From: Thalassococcus arenae
Lineage (GTDB): Bacteria; Pseudomonadota; Alphaproteobacteria; Rhodobacterales; Rhodobacteraceae
Assembly: GCF_019104745.1 (NCBI RefSeq)
Contig: NZ_JAHRWL010000001.1
Span: 1,593,001-1,657,000, forward strand
DNA: 64,000 nucleotides
Reading direction: 5' to 3'
A program made the translations under genes and the position numbers. The stretch's first letter is position 1. Each line of letters opens with the position of its first letter. The notes beneath the pieces are model-generated. The model was given only the letters and a program-made list of their open reading frames with translations, was not told the origin of the DNA and did not search any database. Below, in pieces: positions 19,273 to 28,889 of the stretch.

Positions 19273-20295
19273 ATGGGCTACAGGATCGTTGTTGCCGGCG
19301 CCACGGGCAATGTGGGCCGCGAAATGCTGAACATCCTCGCCGAACGGGAATTTCCCGTCGACGAAATCGCCGCGCTTGCCTCGCGCCGGTCGCTGGGGTC
19401 CGAGGTCAGCTTTGGCGACAAGACTCTCAAGACCCAGGACCTGGACACCTTCGACTTTACCGGCTGGGACATCGCGCTGTTCGCCGTGGGATCCGAGGCC
19501 ACCAAGAAATACGCCCCCAAGGCGGCGAACGCCGGCTGCGTGGTGATCGACAATTCCTCGCTCTACCGCTACGACCCGGACGTCCCGCTGGTGGTGCCCG
19601 AAGTCAATGCCGACGCGGTGCTGGGCTACCAGAAGCGCAACATCATCGCGAACCCCAATTGCTCGACCGCGCAGATGGTGGTGGCGCTCAAGCCGTTGCA
19701 CGACCGCGCCCGGATCAAGCGCGTCGTGGTGTCGACCTACCAGTCGGTGTCGGGCGCCGGCAAGGAAGGCATGGACGAGCTGTGGGACCAGACCAAGGCG
19801 GTCTACAACCCGACAGACGACGTCAAGCCGAAGAAATTCCAGAAACAGATCGCCTTCAACGTCATTCCCCATATCGACGTCTTCATGGAAGACGGCTCGA
19901 CAAAGGAGGAATGGAAGATGGTCGCCGAGACCAAGAAGATCCTCGATCCGGCCATCAAGCTGACGGCGACCTGCGTGCGCGTTCCGGTTTTCGTCGGGCA
20001 TTCTGAATCGATCAACATCGAGTTCGAGGATTTCCTGGACGAGGACGAGGCGCGCGATATCCTGCGCGAAGCGCCGGGCATCATGGTGATCGACAAGCGC
20101 GAAAACGGCGGATACGTGACGCCGATCGAATGCGTCGGAGATTATGCCACGTTCATCAGCCGCATCCGCCAGGACAGCACGGTGGAAAACGGTCTGAACC
20201 TGTGGTGCGTGTCCGACAACCTGCGCAAGGGCGCGGCGCTGAATGCGGTGCAGATCGCCGAGGTTCTGGGCCAGAAGGCGCTGCGCAAGGGCTGA
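19273..20295 (+). CDS. asd: Aspartate-semialdehyde dehydrogenase
   Basis: 340 residues, normal length. The enzyme reduces aspartyl phosphate to aspartate semialdehyde, the branch point to lysine/DAP, threonine and methionine. The NADP-binding motif VVAGATGNVGREML starts at residue 6; the catalytic Cys is in NPNCSTAQ near 134, and the YQSVSGAGKEGMDEL and HIDVF motifs follow. The start at 19273 is placed by AAGGAGAG 5-6 bases upstream; an ATG at 19258 would put that ribosome-binding site inside the gene. With dapD and dapE it gives three steps of the same pathway in this window. Confidence 0.96.
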   Translation: MGYRIVVAGATGNVGREMLNILAEREFPVDEIAALASRRSLGSEVSFGDKTLKTQDLDTFDFTGWDIALFAVGSEATKKYAPKAANAGCVVIDNSSLYRYDPDVPLVVPEVNADAVLGYQKRNIIANPNCSTAQMVVALKPLHDRARIKRVVVSTYQSVSGAGKEGMDELWDQTKAVYNPTDDVKPKKFQKQIAFNVIPHIDVFMEDGSTKEEWKMVAETKKILDPAIKLTATCVRVPVFVGHSESINIEFEDFLDEDEARDILREAPGIMVIDKRENGGYVTPIECVGDYATFISRIRQDSTVENGLNLWCVSDNLRKGAALNAVQIAEVLGQKALRKG

Positions 20296-20315
20296 CGCCG
20301 ACCAATACGCCTGAA

Positions 20316-20351
20316 GGGCGCGCGGGGTACTTTCCGGCGCGCCCTTTTTTT
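20316..20351 (+). terminator. Rho-independent terminator after asd
   Basis: Stem GGGCGCGC (20316-20323) / GCGCGCCC (20337-20344) followed by seven T. The stem starts 21 bases after the asd stop. Confidence 0.9.
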
Positions 20352-20488
20352 GTTCGGGACAATCCACAAATCGTCGCTGGATTGTCCTTGCACTGCCAAC
20401 ATTCCGCCGTCTTCCACTGGCAGCCTGTCCTTACGTCAGCCGAAAATGGCGACAAAAGAACAGCAAAGCCCTTCGAGGAGTGAGAGCA

Positions 20489-20635
20489 GTGACCGAGAAC
20501 TTGACAGATATCGCCCGCGCCCGCCGTCTTTTGGCGTTGCGTGTCTTGCAGCAGGATCGCCGCGCACGGCCGGTGCGCATGCCTTTGTTCATGCGTGCGG
20601 ACTTCGGTCAGCCACCGGCCTCCCACGCGGCCTGA
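20489..20635 (+). CDS. Very small ORF (48 aa) with its own Shine-Dalgarno and terminator
   Basis: GTG start preceded by GAGGAGTGAGAGCA, a good ribosome-binding site. The peptide starts MTENLTDIARARRLLALRVL and has a basic, possibly amphipathic helical N-terminal half and a short Pro-rich end. A strong terminator follows at 20681. The unit has all parts of a small gene, but no family is recognised. It could be a real small protein or a leader peptide without a downstream target. Confidence 0.5.
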   Translation: MTENLTDIARARRLLALRVLQQDRRARPVRMPLFMRADFGQPPASHAA

Positions 20636-20680
20636 GCGCCGCCCGAATACCGGGTCTCGAGTTTCACGTTCGCGATTTGC

Positions 20681-20710
20681 GGGCCGGTTCCTTTGGAGCC
20701 GGCCCTTTTC
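20681..20710 (+). terminator. Rho-independent terminator after the small ORF
   Basis: Long stem GGGCCGGTTCC (20681-20691) / GGAGCCGGCCC (20695-20705) with one G-T pair and a TTT loop, followed by TTTT. Confidence 0.88.
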
Positions 20711-20814
20711 TATGCCTCTGGATTCGTTGAAAAAACCAAGTCTTTACATACCACAGCCCCATTTTGGCCGTGTTGCGCGGATAGACTGCCGGGATTGGTA
20801 AGGAGTATCGTGTC

Positions 20815-21138
20815 ATGCAGGTTCCGACACAAAGTCCCACCGTGTCGCACGACGGCAAGCCCGCGCCGCTGGATTGCGAGACACTTGCCCTGCTGCGCAG
20901 TTTCCTGGCGCCGATCCTGGAAACCGGACGCAGTTGGGACGACATCGCGGATCGCCTTCAGGAAAAGGGCTTTGGCCTTGCTTTCCGGGTCGGGCACCTG
21001 GTGCTGACCAATCTCGAAAGCGGCGAAACCCTGTGTACCGCCCGCAGCCTCGGCGTGCCGCTGCGCGAGATTTCCGCGCGCATCGGGCGGCCGCAGATCC
21101 GCGCGCATTCGGGCGGGGTATCGGGCGACCTGGCCTGA
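20815..21138 (+). CDS. Hypothetical protein, 107 aa
   Basis: Begins MQVPTQSPTVSHDGKPAPLD after a clear TAAGGAG ribosome-binding site. The middle (LRSFLAPILETGRSWDDIAD) looks helical and GFGLAFRVGHLVLTNLESGE looks beta-rich; the segment resembles a small helix-turn-helix (WDDIADRLQEKGF) but not closely enough to assign DNA binding. No family is recognised. It is convergent with the sbtB-like gene. Confidence 0.72.
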   Translation: MQVPTQSPTVSHDGKPAPLDCETLALLRSFLAPILETGRSWDDIADRLQEKGFGLAFRVGHLVLTNLESGETLCTARSLGVPLREISARIGRPQIRAHSGGVSGDLA

Positions 21139-21143
21139 GTGGT

Positions 21144-21455
21144 TCAGAACCGTTCGGCGCGCAGGACTTCGCAATCCGTGACGGTCACGATGCCGATCTG
21201 CGGTTCGACCACGGCAAAGGCCGACTCGAGCAGTTTGTCCAGCTTGTCCGGCGACACCACGCACACGACCTGGACCAGTCCCGTTCCGCGACCCACCTGG
21301 CCTTCGCGGCTCCATTCTCCGGACCGGCCCGAACCGCCCAGAACCGGCAGGATCGTCCAGCCCGAAACGCCGGCCGAAGACAGGGCCTGGGTCAGGCGTT
21401 TCTGCATCACGGTTTCGATGATGATCGCGACGCGTTTTGCGGCATGCATCTGCAT
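21144..21455 (-). CDS. PII-like signalling protein (SbtB-like), partner of SbtA
   Basis: 103 residues with a ferredoxin-like PII pattern: VAIIIETVMQKRLTQAL, a Gly/Ser-rich loop in place of the T-loop (GGSGRSGEWSREGQVG), and a C-terminal EPQIGIVTVTDCEVLRA. It starts 3 bases after the stop of the bicarbonate transporter SbtA. SbtB proteins bind adenine nucleotides and regulate SbtA; the CGPxGC C-terminal redox loop of some cyanobacterial SbtB is absent. Family assignment relies on both sequence pattern and context. Confidence 0.78.
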   Translation of the reverse strand: MQMHAAKRVAIIIETVMQKRLTQALSSAGVSGWTILPVLGGSGRSGEWSREGQVGRGTGLVQVVCVVSPDKLDKLLESAFAVVEPQIGIVTVTDCEVLRAERF

Positions 21456-21458
21456 GGA

Positions 21459-22427
21459 TCAGCCTCCGGTGACGGTCTGCGCCACCGACAGGTAAAGCGG
21501 CAGACCAATGGTCAGGTTGAAGGGAAAGGTCACGGCCAGCGACAGGGTCAGGTAGATCGCAGGGTTCGCTTGCGGAACCGCGACCCGCATCGCGGCGGGA
21601 ACCGCGATATAGGACGCCGACGCGGACAGGGTCATCAGCAGCATGGCGCCGCCCGGCGACAGCCCCAGGACCAGCGCGGCAAGCAGGCCGGCGGCGGCCC
21701 CGCAGACCGGCATCACGACACCGAACGCGATCGCGCCGCTGTCCAGCACCTTGGCGCCACTGCGCAGACCGCGCCCCGCGACCAGGCCCATGTCCAGCAG
21801 GAACAGGCACAACACGCCCTGGAACGGGCTGACGATAAAGCTTTCGATCCGCGCTAGCCCGTCGGCGCCGGTCAGGATGCCGATGGCGAATGCGCCCAAA
21901 AGCAGCACGATGGATCCGTTCAACAGGATTTCCCGCCACAAGTCGCCTTCGACCCGGGTTTCGCCCGATCCGCGCGCGATCAGCCACAATGCGGTCAGAA
22001 TGGCGGGTGCTTCCATCGCCGCGGCGACGGCGACCATATAGCCCTCGGCGGCGATCCCGGCATCGGACAGGATCGACGTGGCCGCAACGAAGGTCACGAT
22101 CGAGATCGAACCGTAGTGCCCCGCCACCGCGGCGGCATCGACGCGGCTGATGCCGGACAGCAAACGCAACAGCAAGAAGGCCAGCAGCGGCAGTGCAAAG
22201 GACAGCGCCACGCCGGCCAGCAGCGTTGCCCCCAGCCGCAGGTCGAACCCGTTATCGGCGACGCTGACGCCGCCTTTGAAGCCGATGGCGAACAGCAGAT
22301 AGATCGAAATGCCTTTGGCCACGGCTTCGGGCACCGACAGGTCGGATCGCGCCAGCGCGGCACCAAGCCCCAGCAGAAAGGACAGAACGATGGGCGACAG
22401 AAGGTTGTTCAGCGCAAGGTCCAGCAT
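21459..22427 (-). CDS. sbtA: Sodium-dependent bicarbonate transporter, SbtA family
   Basis: 322 residues, about ten membrane helices. The N-terminus LNNLLSPIVLSFLLGLGAAL, GHYGSISIVTFVAA and the repeat-like LTLSASASYIAVPAAMR (near 270) are typical of the SbtA family (high-affinity Na+/HCO3- symport, inner membrane). It sits in one operon between carbonic anhydrase (83-base gap) and the PII-like gene (3-base gap), which supports a role in inorganic carbon supply. Confidence 0.88.
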   Translation of the reverse strand: MLDLALNNLLSPIVLSFLLGLGAALARSDLSVPEAVAKGISIYLLFAIGFKGGVSVADNGFDLRLGATLLAGVALSFALPLLAFLLLRLLSGISRVDAAAVAGHYGSISIVTFVAATSILSDAGIAAEGYMVAVAAAMEAPAILTALWLIARGSGETRVEGDLWREILLNGSIVLLLGAFAIGILTGADGLARIESFIVSPFQGVLCLFLLDMGLVAGRGLRSGAKVLDSGAIAFGVVMPVCGAAAGLLAALVLGLSPGGAMLLMTLSASASYIAVPAAMRVAVPQANPAIYLTLSLAVTFPFNLTIGLPLYLSVAQTVTGG

Positions 22428-22510
22428 GACGATCGTCCCGTGTTTTCCGGTCCGGCGAAGAACACCACCGCGCCGGGCGCCGTCAACCGCGAAAACCGTT
22501 CGCGGACGGG

Positions 22511-23158
22511 TCAGATCGCGGCAAAACGCCCGTGATCGGGGTCCCAGGCTTCAAGTTCGCCCTCGCCGATATCCATCCACAGACCGTGCAGCGTCAATTC
22601 GTGACGGTCGACGGCGTCCCGGATGAACGGAAAGGTCATCAGGTTCTCGATCGAGATCAGCACCGCCTCGCGTTCCAGCGCAGCGGCCTGCCGTTCGGCG
22701 GGCAGGTCGGCGATCTTGTCGATCGCGGGGCGCAGGATGTCCATCCATCGCCCGACGAAGCTGGTCTTCTTCTCGAGCTCGGGCGCGCGGCCCTGGCACA
22801 TGTCCAGGCAGCCTTGCACGCCGCCGCATTGCGAATGCCCGACCACGACCAGATGCGCGACCTTCAGCGCCGTCACCGCGTATTCCACCGCGGCCGAAGT
22901 GCCGTGATAGTCGCCGTCGGGCGCGTAGGGCGGCACCAGGTTGGCGATGTTGCGGTGGATGAAGAACTCGCCCTGTTCCGCGCCGAAGATGGACGTGACG
23001 TGAACCCGGCTGTCGCAACAGGCGATGACCATGGCACGCGGGCGCTGGCCTTCGTTCGCCAGCCGCCGGAACCAGGCCTGGTTGTCGGCATAGGTCGTGG
23101 CCTTCCAACCCTGATAGCGCTGGACCAGATAGGCGGGCAGGGGGCGGATTGTGGTCAC
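22511..23158 (-). CDS. Beta-class carbonic anhydrase
   Basis: 215 residues. The zinc ligands are visible in CCDSRVH (Cys and Asp, near residues 45-50) and GHSQCGGVQG (His and Cys, near 105-113), the beta-CA pattern. The enzyme interconverts CO2 and bicarbonate in the cytoplasm. The start is a GTG at 23158 preceded by GAGGACCAAACC; no Met lies nearby and the upstream frame is not conserved-looking. It is the first gene of the CA-sbtA-sbtB operon. Confidence 0.92.
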   Translation of the reverse strand: MTTIRPLPAYLVQRYQGWKATTYADNQAWFRRLANEGQRPRAMVIACCDSRVHVTSIFGAEQGEFFIHRNIANLVPPYAPDGDYHGTSAAVEYAVTALKVAHLVVVGHSQCGGVQGCLDMCQGRAPELEKKTSFVGRWMDILRPAIDKIADLPAERQAAALEREAVLISIENLMTFPFIRDAVDRHELTLHGLWMDIGEGELEAWDPDHGRFAAI

Positions 23159-23303
23159 GGTTTGGTCCTCGTCGGTCTTTTCCTGCCCGAGTATCGGGAA
23201 TTGTCGGGAAATTCGAGAGAAAAGACCGGGCAGCCCTAACCAAATCGGAACCCCTTGCCGCGCAATTTCCGCGTCAATGGGGGCGTAGACTTTGGGGTGA
23301 CTT

Positions 23304-23687
23304 GTGATCCGCGTAACTTTTCTGGCACCGGCCGAACGGCCGCGCATGGACCCGGGCCAACTGCAGGCACTGTGCGGCGATCTGGGACCGCATGCCGCCG
23401 AAGACCTGATCTGCCGCGCGATGGAGGAAATGGCCCATCGTCTGTGCCAGGTCGAAACCCTGGCCCGCAAGGGTCAGCGCGTCGAGCTGCGCAAGGGCTT
23501 GCGGGCGCTCGGGGCCATCGCCGACCAGTTGGGCATGACGGGCGTGGCCGCGGTTGCACGCGACGTCGTGCGCTGCATCGACGACGACGATCCGGTCGCC
23601 GAGGCCGCGACGCTGGCCCGTCTCGCCCGATCGGGCGAAAGCGCGCTGCATGCGTTGTGCGATCTTCAGGACCTATCCGGTTTATAA
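23304..23687 (+). CDS. Hypothetical helical protein, 127 aa (HPt-like bundle?)
   Basis: Nearly all alpha-helical, with segments HAAEDLICRAMEEMAHRLCQ and LRKGLRALGAIADQLGMTGV resembling a four-helix HPt-type bundle, but the phosphorylatable His context (HxxKG) is not convincing. The GTG at 23304 follows GGGGTGA; an ATG at 23346 is an alternative without a ribosome-binding site. It lies 61 bases before the aminopeptidase gene, likely co-transcribed. Confidence 0.6.
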   Translation: MIRVTFLAPAERPRMDPGQLQALCGDLGPHAAEDLICRAMEEMAHRLCQVETLARKGQRVELRKGLRALGAIADQLGMTGVAAVARDVVRCIDDDDPVAEAATLARLARSGESALHALCDLQDLSGL

Positions 23688-23748
23688 GGCTTGCGGCGGC
23701 TGGTCCGCCCGATACTGTCGGCGGCAGAAGACCCCGAAAGGAAGTTTC

Positions 23749-25130
<1,382 letters not shown>

Positions 25131-25134
<4 letters not shown>

Positions 25135-25964
25135 GCTTCGACCCCCGGCGCACGCCGGTCAACGACCGGGTCGTCGCCGACTGGCTCGCCGACCGTTTCC
25201 CGGATCGCCTGCCGGTCGAACCCGACATGTGCTATGTCGCCCGGCCCGTCATCGACCTGTCGCTTGCCCCGGGTGGGCGTCGGGACCGGCAACTGCTCTA
25301 CGGGATGCCCTTCGAATTGCTCGAGACCCGAGACGGCCAGGCTTTCGGACTGTGCGCGCCCGCCGACTATGTCGGCTGGGTCGATGTGACCGCCCTCGCA
25401 CCGGCATCGGACCGGGGCGAACCTACGGATCTCGTCACGTCGCGGCAGACCCATGCCTATGCACAGCCCGATTTCAAATCTCCCGATCGCCTGGCGCTGC
25501 CGCATCTTTGCATTCTGGCCTGCGGTGAAAGTCGGGGTCGGTTCACCGAGACCGAGCTTGGCTGGGTGCCGACCGCCCATCTCGTTCAGCACCCCGATCC
25601 CGACCCGGTCGCCATCGCCGCGCTGTATCTCGGAACGCCGTATCTGTGGGGCGGCAATTCCTGCTTTGGCATCGATTGTTCCGGCCTGGTCAAGAACGCG
25701 CTGATGCATGCCGGCCGGGACGCGCCCGGCGACAGCGACCTGCAACAGGACATTCTGGGCGAAACCCTGCCGCATGGCACGCCGCCCCAACGCGGCGATC
25801 TGCTGTTCTGGAAGGGCCATGTCGCCTGGGTGGCCGATCCCGATACGCTGATCCACGCCAACGCACATCACATGGCCGTCGCCTGCGAACCCATCGCCGA
25901 TGCCATCGCCCGGATCGCCGCGCAGGGCGACGGGCCGGTCACCCGCCACGCCCGCTTGACCTGA
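25131..25964 (+). CDS. NlpC/P60 family cysteine peptidase with SH3-like N-terminus
   Basis: 277 residues. Two SH3b-like segments (about 30-145) precede the C40 NlpC/P60 domain, with catalytic Cys in FGIDCSGLVKNAL near residue 184 and His in WKGHVAWVADP near 245. Such enzymes cut murein peptides, typically between gamma-D-Glu and DAP. No signal peptide is seen, which points to cytoplasmic recycling of murein fragments, in line with its coupling to the M17 aminopeptidase. GTG start at 25131, overlapping the preceding stop. Confidence 0.9.
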
Positions 25965-26008
25965 GCGCCGTCTCGTCCCTTCATCTTGCCAGGAAAACTC
26001 CGGGGGAG

Positions 26009-26044
26009 TCCGCGCGCCCCGCGCGGACGGGGGCAGCGCCCCCG
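26009..26044. repeat. Double-hairpin intergenic repeat
   Basis: Two adjacent perfect hairpins: TCCGCGCG/CGCGCGGA (26009-26016 and 26020-26027) and CGGGGGC/GCCCCCG (26028-26034 and 26038-26044), each with a 3-base loop. It sits between the NlpC/P60 gene and agmatinase and lacks a T-run, so it is not a typical terminator. Its style is that of dispersed intergenic repeats common in Rhodobacteraceae. Confidence 0.65.
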
Positions 26045-26069
26045 AAACACCGGCCAACGGGAGCACGCC

Positions 26070-27029
26070 ATGTCCGATCCCTTCTTCCACCCCGTCTCGG
26101 GGTTCGAGCTGCCGCGCTTCGCCGGGGTGCCGACCTTCATGCGATTGCCGCATGTCCCGCCGGACCACCCGCGCTTTGCCGAGGTCGAGATCGGCCTTCT
26201 CGGCGTGCCCTGGGACAGCGGCACCACCAATCGTCCCGGCCCGCGCCACGGACCGCGCCAGCTGCGCGACGCGTCCACCATGATCCGCGCCCAGCATCCG
26301 GTCAGCGGCCTGCGCCCTTTCGAGACCGCGCGCTGTGCCGATCTGGGCGATGTCGGCCCGAACCCTGCCGATATCGGGGACTCGATGCAGCGCATCACCG
26401 CGTTCTACGACCGGCTGGTCGGGGCGGGCATCCGGCCGCTGACCGCCGGCGGCGATCACCTGACGTCGCTGCCGGTTCTGCGCGCGCTGGCCAAGGACGG
26501 TCCGCTGGGCATGGTGCATTTCGACAGCCATACCGATCTGTTCCATTCCTATTTCGGCGGCACGATGTACACCCACGGCACACCCTTCCGGCGCGCGGTC
26601 GAAGAGGGGCTGCTCGATCCCGGGCGGGTGGTCCAGATCGGCATCCGAGGCACGATGTATGACGCCGAAGACCGCGATTTCGCCGCCGCGACCGGCATCC
26701 GCATCGTCACCATCGAGGAATTCTTTGACCGTGGCGTCGCCGATGTGATGAAAGAGGCGCGCGAGATCGTGGGCCGGCAGCCGACCTATGTCAGCTATGA
26801 CATCGATTTCGTCGATCCGACCTTCGCGCCGGGCACGGGCACGCCCGAGGTCGGCGGGCCGAACAGCTTTCAGGCGCTGCAGGTCTGCCGGGAGCTTTGC
26901 GGGCTGAACATCGTCGGTGCCGACCTGGTCGAGGTCTCGCCGCCCTTCGACGCCAGCGGCGGCACGGCCTTCCTGGCGGTGTCGATCCTGTTCGAGATGC
27001 TCTGCGCGATGTTGCCGCAACCGGGCTGA
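26070..27029 (+). CDS. Agmatinase / ureohydrolase family protein
   Basis: 319 residues. Binuclear Mn-binding motifs of the arginase/agmatinase family are intact: GGDHLTSLPV near 126-135, HFDSHTDLF near 148-156, and SYDIDFVDPTFAPGTGTPE near 235-253. The likely reaction is hydrolysis of agmatine to putrescine and urea, but guanidinobutyrase or related activities share these motifs. The ATG at 26070 follows CGGGAGCACGCC. It ends just before a bidirectional terminator. Confidence 0.9.
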   Translation: MSDPFFHPVSGFELPRFAGVPTFMRLPHVPPDHPRFAEVEIGLLGVPWDSGTTNRPGPRHGPRQLRDASTMIRAQHPVSGLRPFETARCADLGDVGPNPADIGDSMQRITAFYDRLVGAGIRPLTAGGDHLTSLPVLRALAKDGPLGMVHFDSHTDLFHSYFGGTMYTHGTPFRRAVEEGLLDPGRVVQIGIRGTMYDAEDRDFAAATGIRIVTIEEFFDRGVADVMKEAREIVGRQPTYVSYDIDFVDPTFAPGTGTPEVGGPNSFQALQVCRELCGLNIVGADLVEVSPPFDASGGTAFLAVSILFEMLCAMLPQPG

Positions 27030-27031
27030 CC

Positions 27032-27066
27032 AATCCGTCCCGTTTCGGCGCGTTTCGGGACGGATT
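27032..27066. terminator. Bidirectional terminator between agmatinase and DUF2794 genes
   Basis: Perfect 11-bp inverted repeat AATCCGTCCCG (27032-27042) / CGGGACGGATT (27056-27066) with a 13-base loop between convergent genes; the right arm reaches the DUF2794 stop codon. T-runs are short on both sides. Confidence 0.65.
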
Positions 27067-27403
27067 ACTCGACCGCCCGGATCAGCTTGCGTTCCAGCAC
27101 CCGCAGCACGGTGCGCAGGTCATGCCCACGCTTGAGCACTTGCCCATCCATGCCGACGACCGCGTATTCGCCCTGCCGGTTGCGCAGCTTGGGCCGTTTC
27201 TCGATCCGGTAGAGCGGGTTTTCGGCGGTGCGGCGAAAGACCGAGAACACCGCCACGTCGCGCAGGCTGGAGATGCCGTAGTCGCGCCATTCGCCCGCCG
27301 CCACCATCCGCCCGTAGAGCGACAGAATCACCGAAAGTTCCGTCCGGTGAAAGGCGACCCTGTCCGCCTGGTGCCGTTGCGGGAAAGGCGTGAGGCTGTT
27401 CAT
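27065..27403 (-). CDS. DUF2794 domain-containing protein
   Basis: 112 residues, a small alphaproteobacterial family of unknown function. Family-like features: FHRTELSVILSLYGRMVAAG, EWRDYGISSLRDVAVFSVFRR and the ending LRVLERKLIRA. No signal peptide or membrane segment. The ATG at 27403 gives MNSLTPFPQRHQADRVAFHR. It diverges from serC across about 200 bases. Confidence 0.85.
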   Translation of the reverse strand: MNSLTPFPQRHQADRVAFHRTELSVILSLYGRMVAAGEWRDYGISSLRDVAVFSVFRRTAENPLYRIEKRPKLRNRQGEYAVVGMDGQVLKRGHDLRTVLRVLERKLIRAVE

Positions 27404-27540
27404 GCAATCAGAGTTGCGCCCTTTGTGGGCGAAATCAAGCGCCGCGCCGCGCCGAGCGTTTCCGATCCGCGTCAAACCGGCCCGATTGCTGCAGAAATGC
27501 GGCGCATTAGCCACTGTTTCCGACTTGCGGCACCGCAGCG

Positions 27541-27604
27541 ATCCGCGTAATTCCGTCGGCGGGACACCCCTCCCCAACGAGGGGCGCTTATCTGGAAGGG
27601 TAGC
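27541..27604 (+). ncRNA. Candidate serC leader RNA element
   Basis: Directly upstream of serC lies a hairpin CCCCTC (27567-27572) / GAGGGG (27579-27584) with loop CCCAAC, followed by CGCTTATCTGGAAGGG that contains the ribosome-binding site. This matches what I recall of the serC leader motif described from alphaproteobacteria; a second upstream stem probably lies before 27560. The ligand or mechanism of that motif is not known to me. Confidence 0.6.
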
Positions 27605-28789
27605 ATGATGGCTATGACCAAACCGGTGTCGCACGATGTCGTGCGCAAACCCACGACGCGGCCGGCCAATCCGCGGTTCTCCTCTGGCCCCTGCGCCAAG
27701 ATCCCCACCTTTTCGCTGGAAAAACTCGCCGACGCGCCGCTGGGCAGATCGCATCGCGCCGCCGTGGGCAAGGCCAGGCTGAAGGCCGCGATCGACGGCA
27801 CGCGCGAGATCCTGGGCATCCCCGACGATTACCGCATCGGCATCGTGCCCGCGTCGGATACCGGCGCCGTTGAAATGGCGATGTGGTCGCTGCTGGGCGC
27901 GCGCAAGGCGACGATGCTGGCCTGGGAAAGCTTTGGCGCGGGCTGGGTGACCGATGTGGTCAAGCAGCTTAAAATCGACGCCGAGGTCAAGACCGCCGAC
28001 TACGGCGATATCGTCGACCTGGCATCCGTGGATTTCGACACCGACGTGGTGTTCACCTGGAACGGCACGACGTCTGGTGTGCGGGTGCCCAACGGCGACG
28101 CGATTCCGGCCGACCGGGCCGGGCTGACCATCTGCGACGCCACCAGCGCCGCCTTTGCGATGGACCTGCCTTGGGACAAGCTGGATGTGACCACATTCTC
28201 CTGGCAGAAGGTGCTGGGCGGCGAGGCGGCGCATGGCATGCTGGTGCTGTCCCCCCGCGCTGTCGAACGTCTGGAAAGCTATACCCCGGCCTGGCCGCTG
28301 CCCAAGATCTTCCGCCTGACCAAGGGCGGCAAGCTGATCGAGGGCATCTTCGTCGGCGAGACGATCAACACGCCGTCGATGCTGGCGGTCGAGGATTACC
28401 TGGTGGCGCTGGATTGGGCGCGTTCGGTCGGCGGGCTGCAAGGGCTGATCGCCCGGGCAAATGCCAACACCAAGGCCATCGCCGATTTCGTCGAGCTGCA
28501 CGACTGGATCGATTTCCTGGCGCAGGACCCGGCAACGGTGTCGAATACCAGCGTCTGCCTGAAATTCACCGATCCGCGCATCCACGATGGCGCGGCCTTT
28601 GCCAAGGCCGTGGCCAAGCGGTTGGAAGCCGAAGGCGTTGCGCTGGACGTGGGGGCCTATCGCGACGCGCCTCCGGGCCTGCGGATCTGGTGCGGCGGCA
28701 CGGTGGAAACCGCCGATATCGCGGCGATGCTGCCTTGGCTGGAATGGGCTTTCGCCACCGAGATCGAGGCGCAGACCAAAGCCGCCTGA
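27605..28789 (+). CDS. serC: Phosphoserine aminotransferase
   Basis: 394 residues, the larger alphaproteobacterial SerC type. It converts 3-phosphohydroxypyruvate and glutamate to phosphoserine, with PLP on the Lys in [15 protein letters not shown] near residue 202. N-terminal [13 protein letters not shown] and [12 protein letters not shown] are family signatures. The start follows GGAAGGG within the serC leader. It forms an operon with serA, separated by a 100-base gap that carries a REP-like repeat. Confidence 0.95.
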   Translation: MMAMTKPVSHDVVRKPTTRPANPRFSSGPCAKIPTFSLEKLADAPLGRSHRAAVGKARLKAAIDGTREILGIPDDYRIGIVPASDTGAVEMAMWSLLGARKATMLAWESFGAGWVTDVVKQLKIDAEVKTADYGDIVDLASVDFDTDVVFTWNGTTSGVRVPNGDAIPADRAGLTICDATSAAFAMDLPWDKLDVTTFSWQKVLGGEAAHGMLVLSPRAVERLESYTPAWPLPKIFRLTKGGKLIEGIFVGETINTPSMLAVEDYLVALDWARSVGGLQGLIARANANTKAIADFVELHDWIDFLAQDPATVSNTSVCLKFTDPRIHDGAAFAKAVAKRLEAEGVALDVGAYRDAPPGLRIWCGGTVETADIAAMLPWLEWAFATEIEAQTKAA

Positions 28790-28796
28790 GCCGATA

Positions 28797-28860
28797 GGCG
28801 GGGTGAACCCCGCCCTACACCCACCTTCACCCACACGCGTAGGGCGGGGTTTACCCCGCC
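28797..28860. repeat. REP-like inverted pair between serC and serA
   Basis: Two 22-base units face each other: GGCGGGGTGAACCCCGCCCTAC (28797-28818; inner palindrome GGCGGGG/CCCCGCC) and its near-exact reverse complement at 28839-28860. Each arm is itself a hairpin, so the region can form one long stem or two short ones. A third partial arm (TTACCCCGC) follows at 28861. Such pairs are typical of REP/BIME-type dispersed repeats. Confidence 0.8.
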
Positions 28861-28889
28861 TTACCCCGCAAAATCAAAGGACCACCGAC

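Noticed and set aside
27065-28834. 589-codon minus-strand frame extending DUF2794 across serC
   Set aside because: Only the last 112 codons match DUF2794; the rest is antisense to serC.
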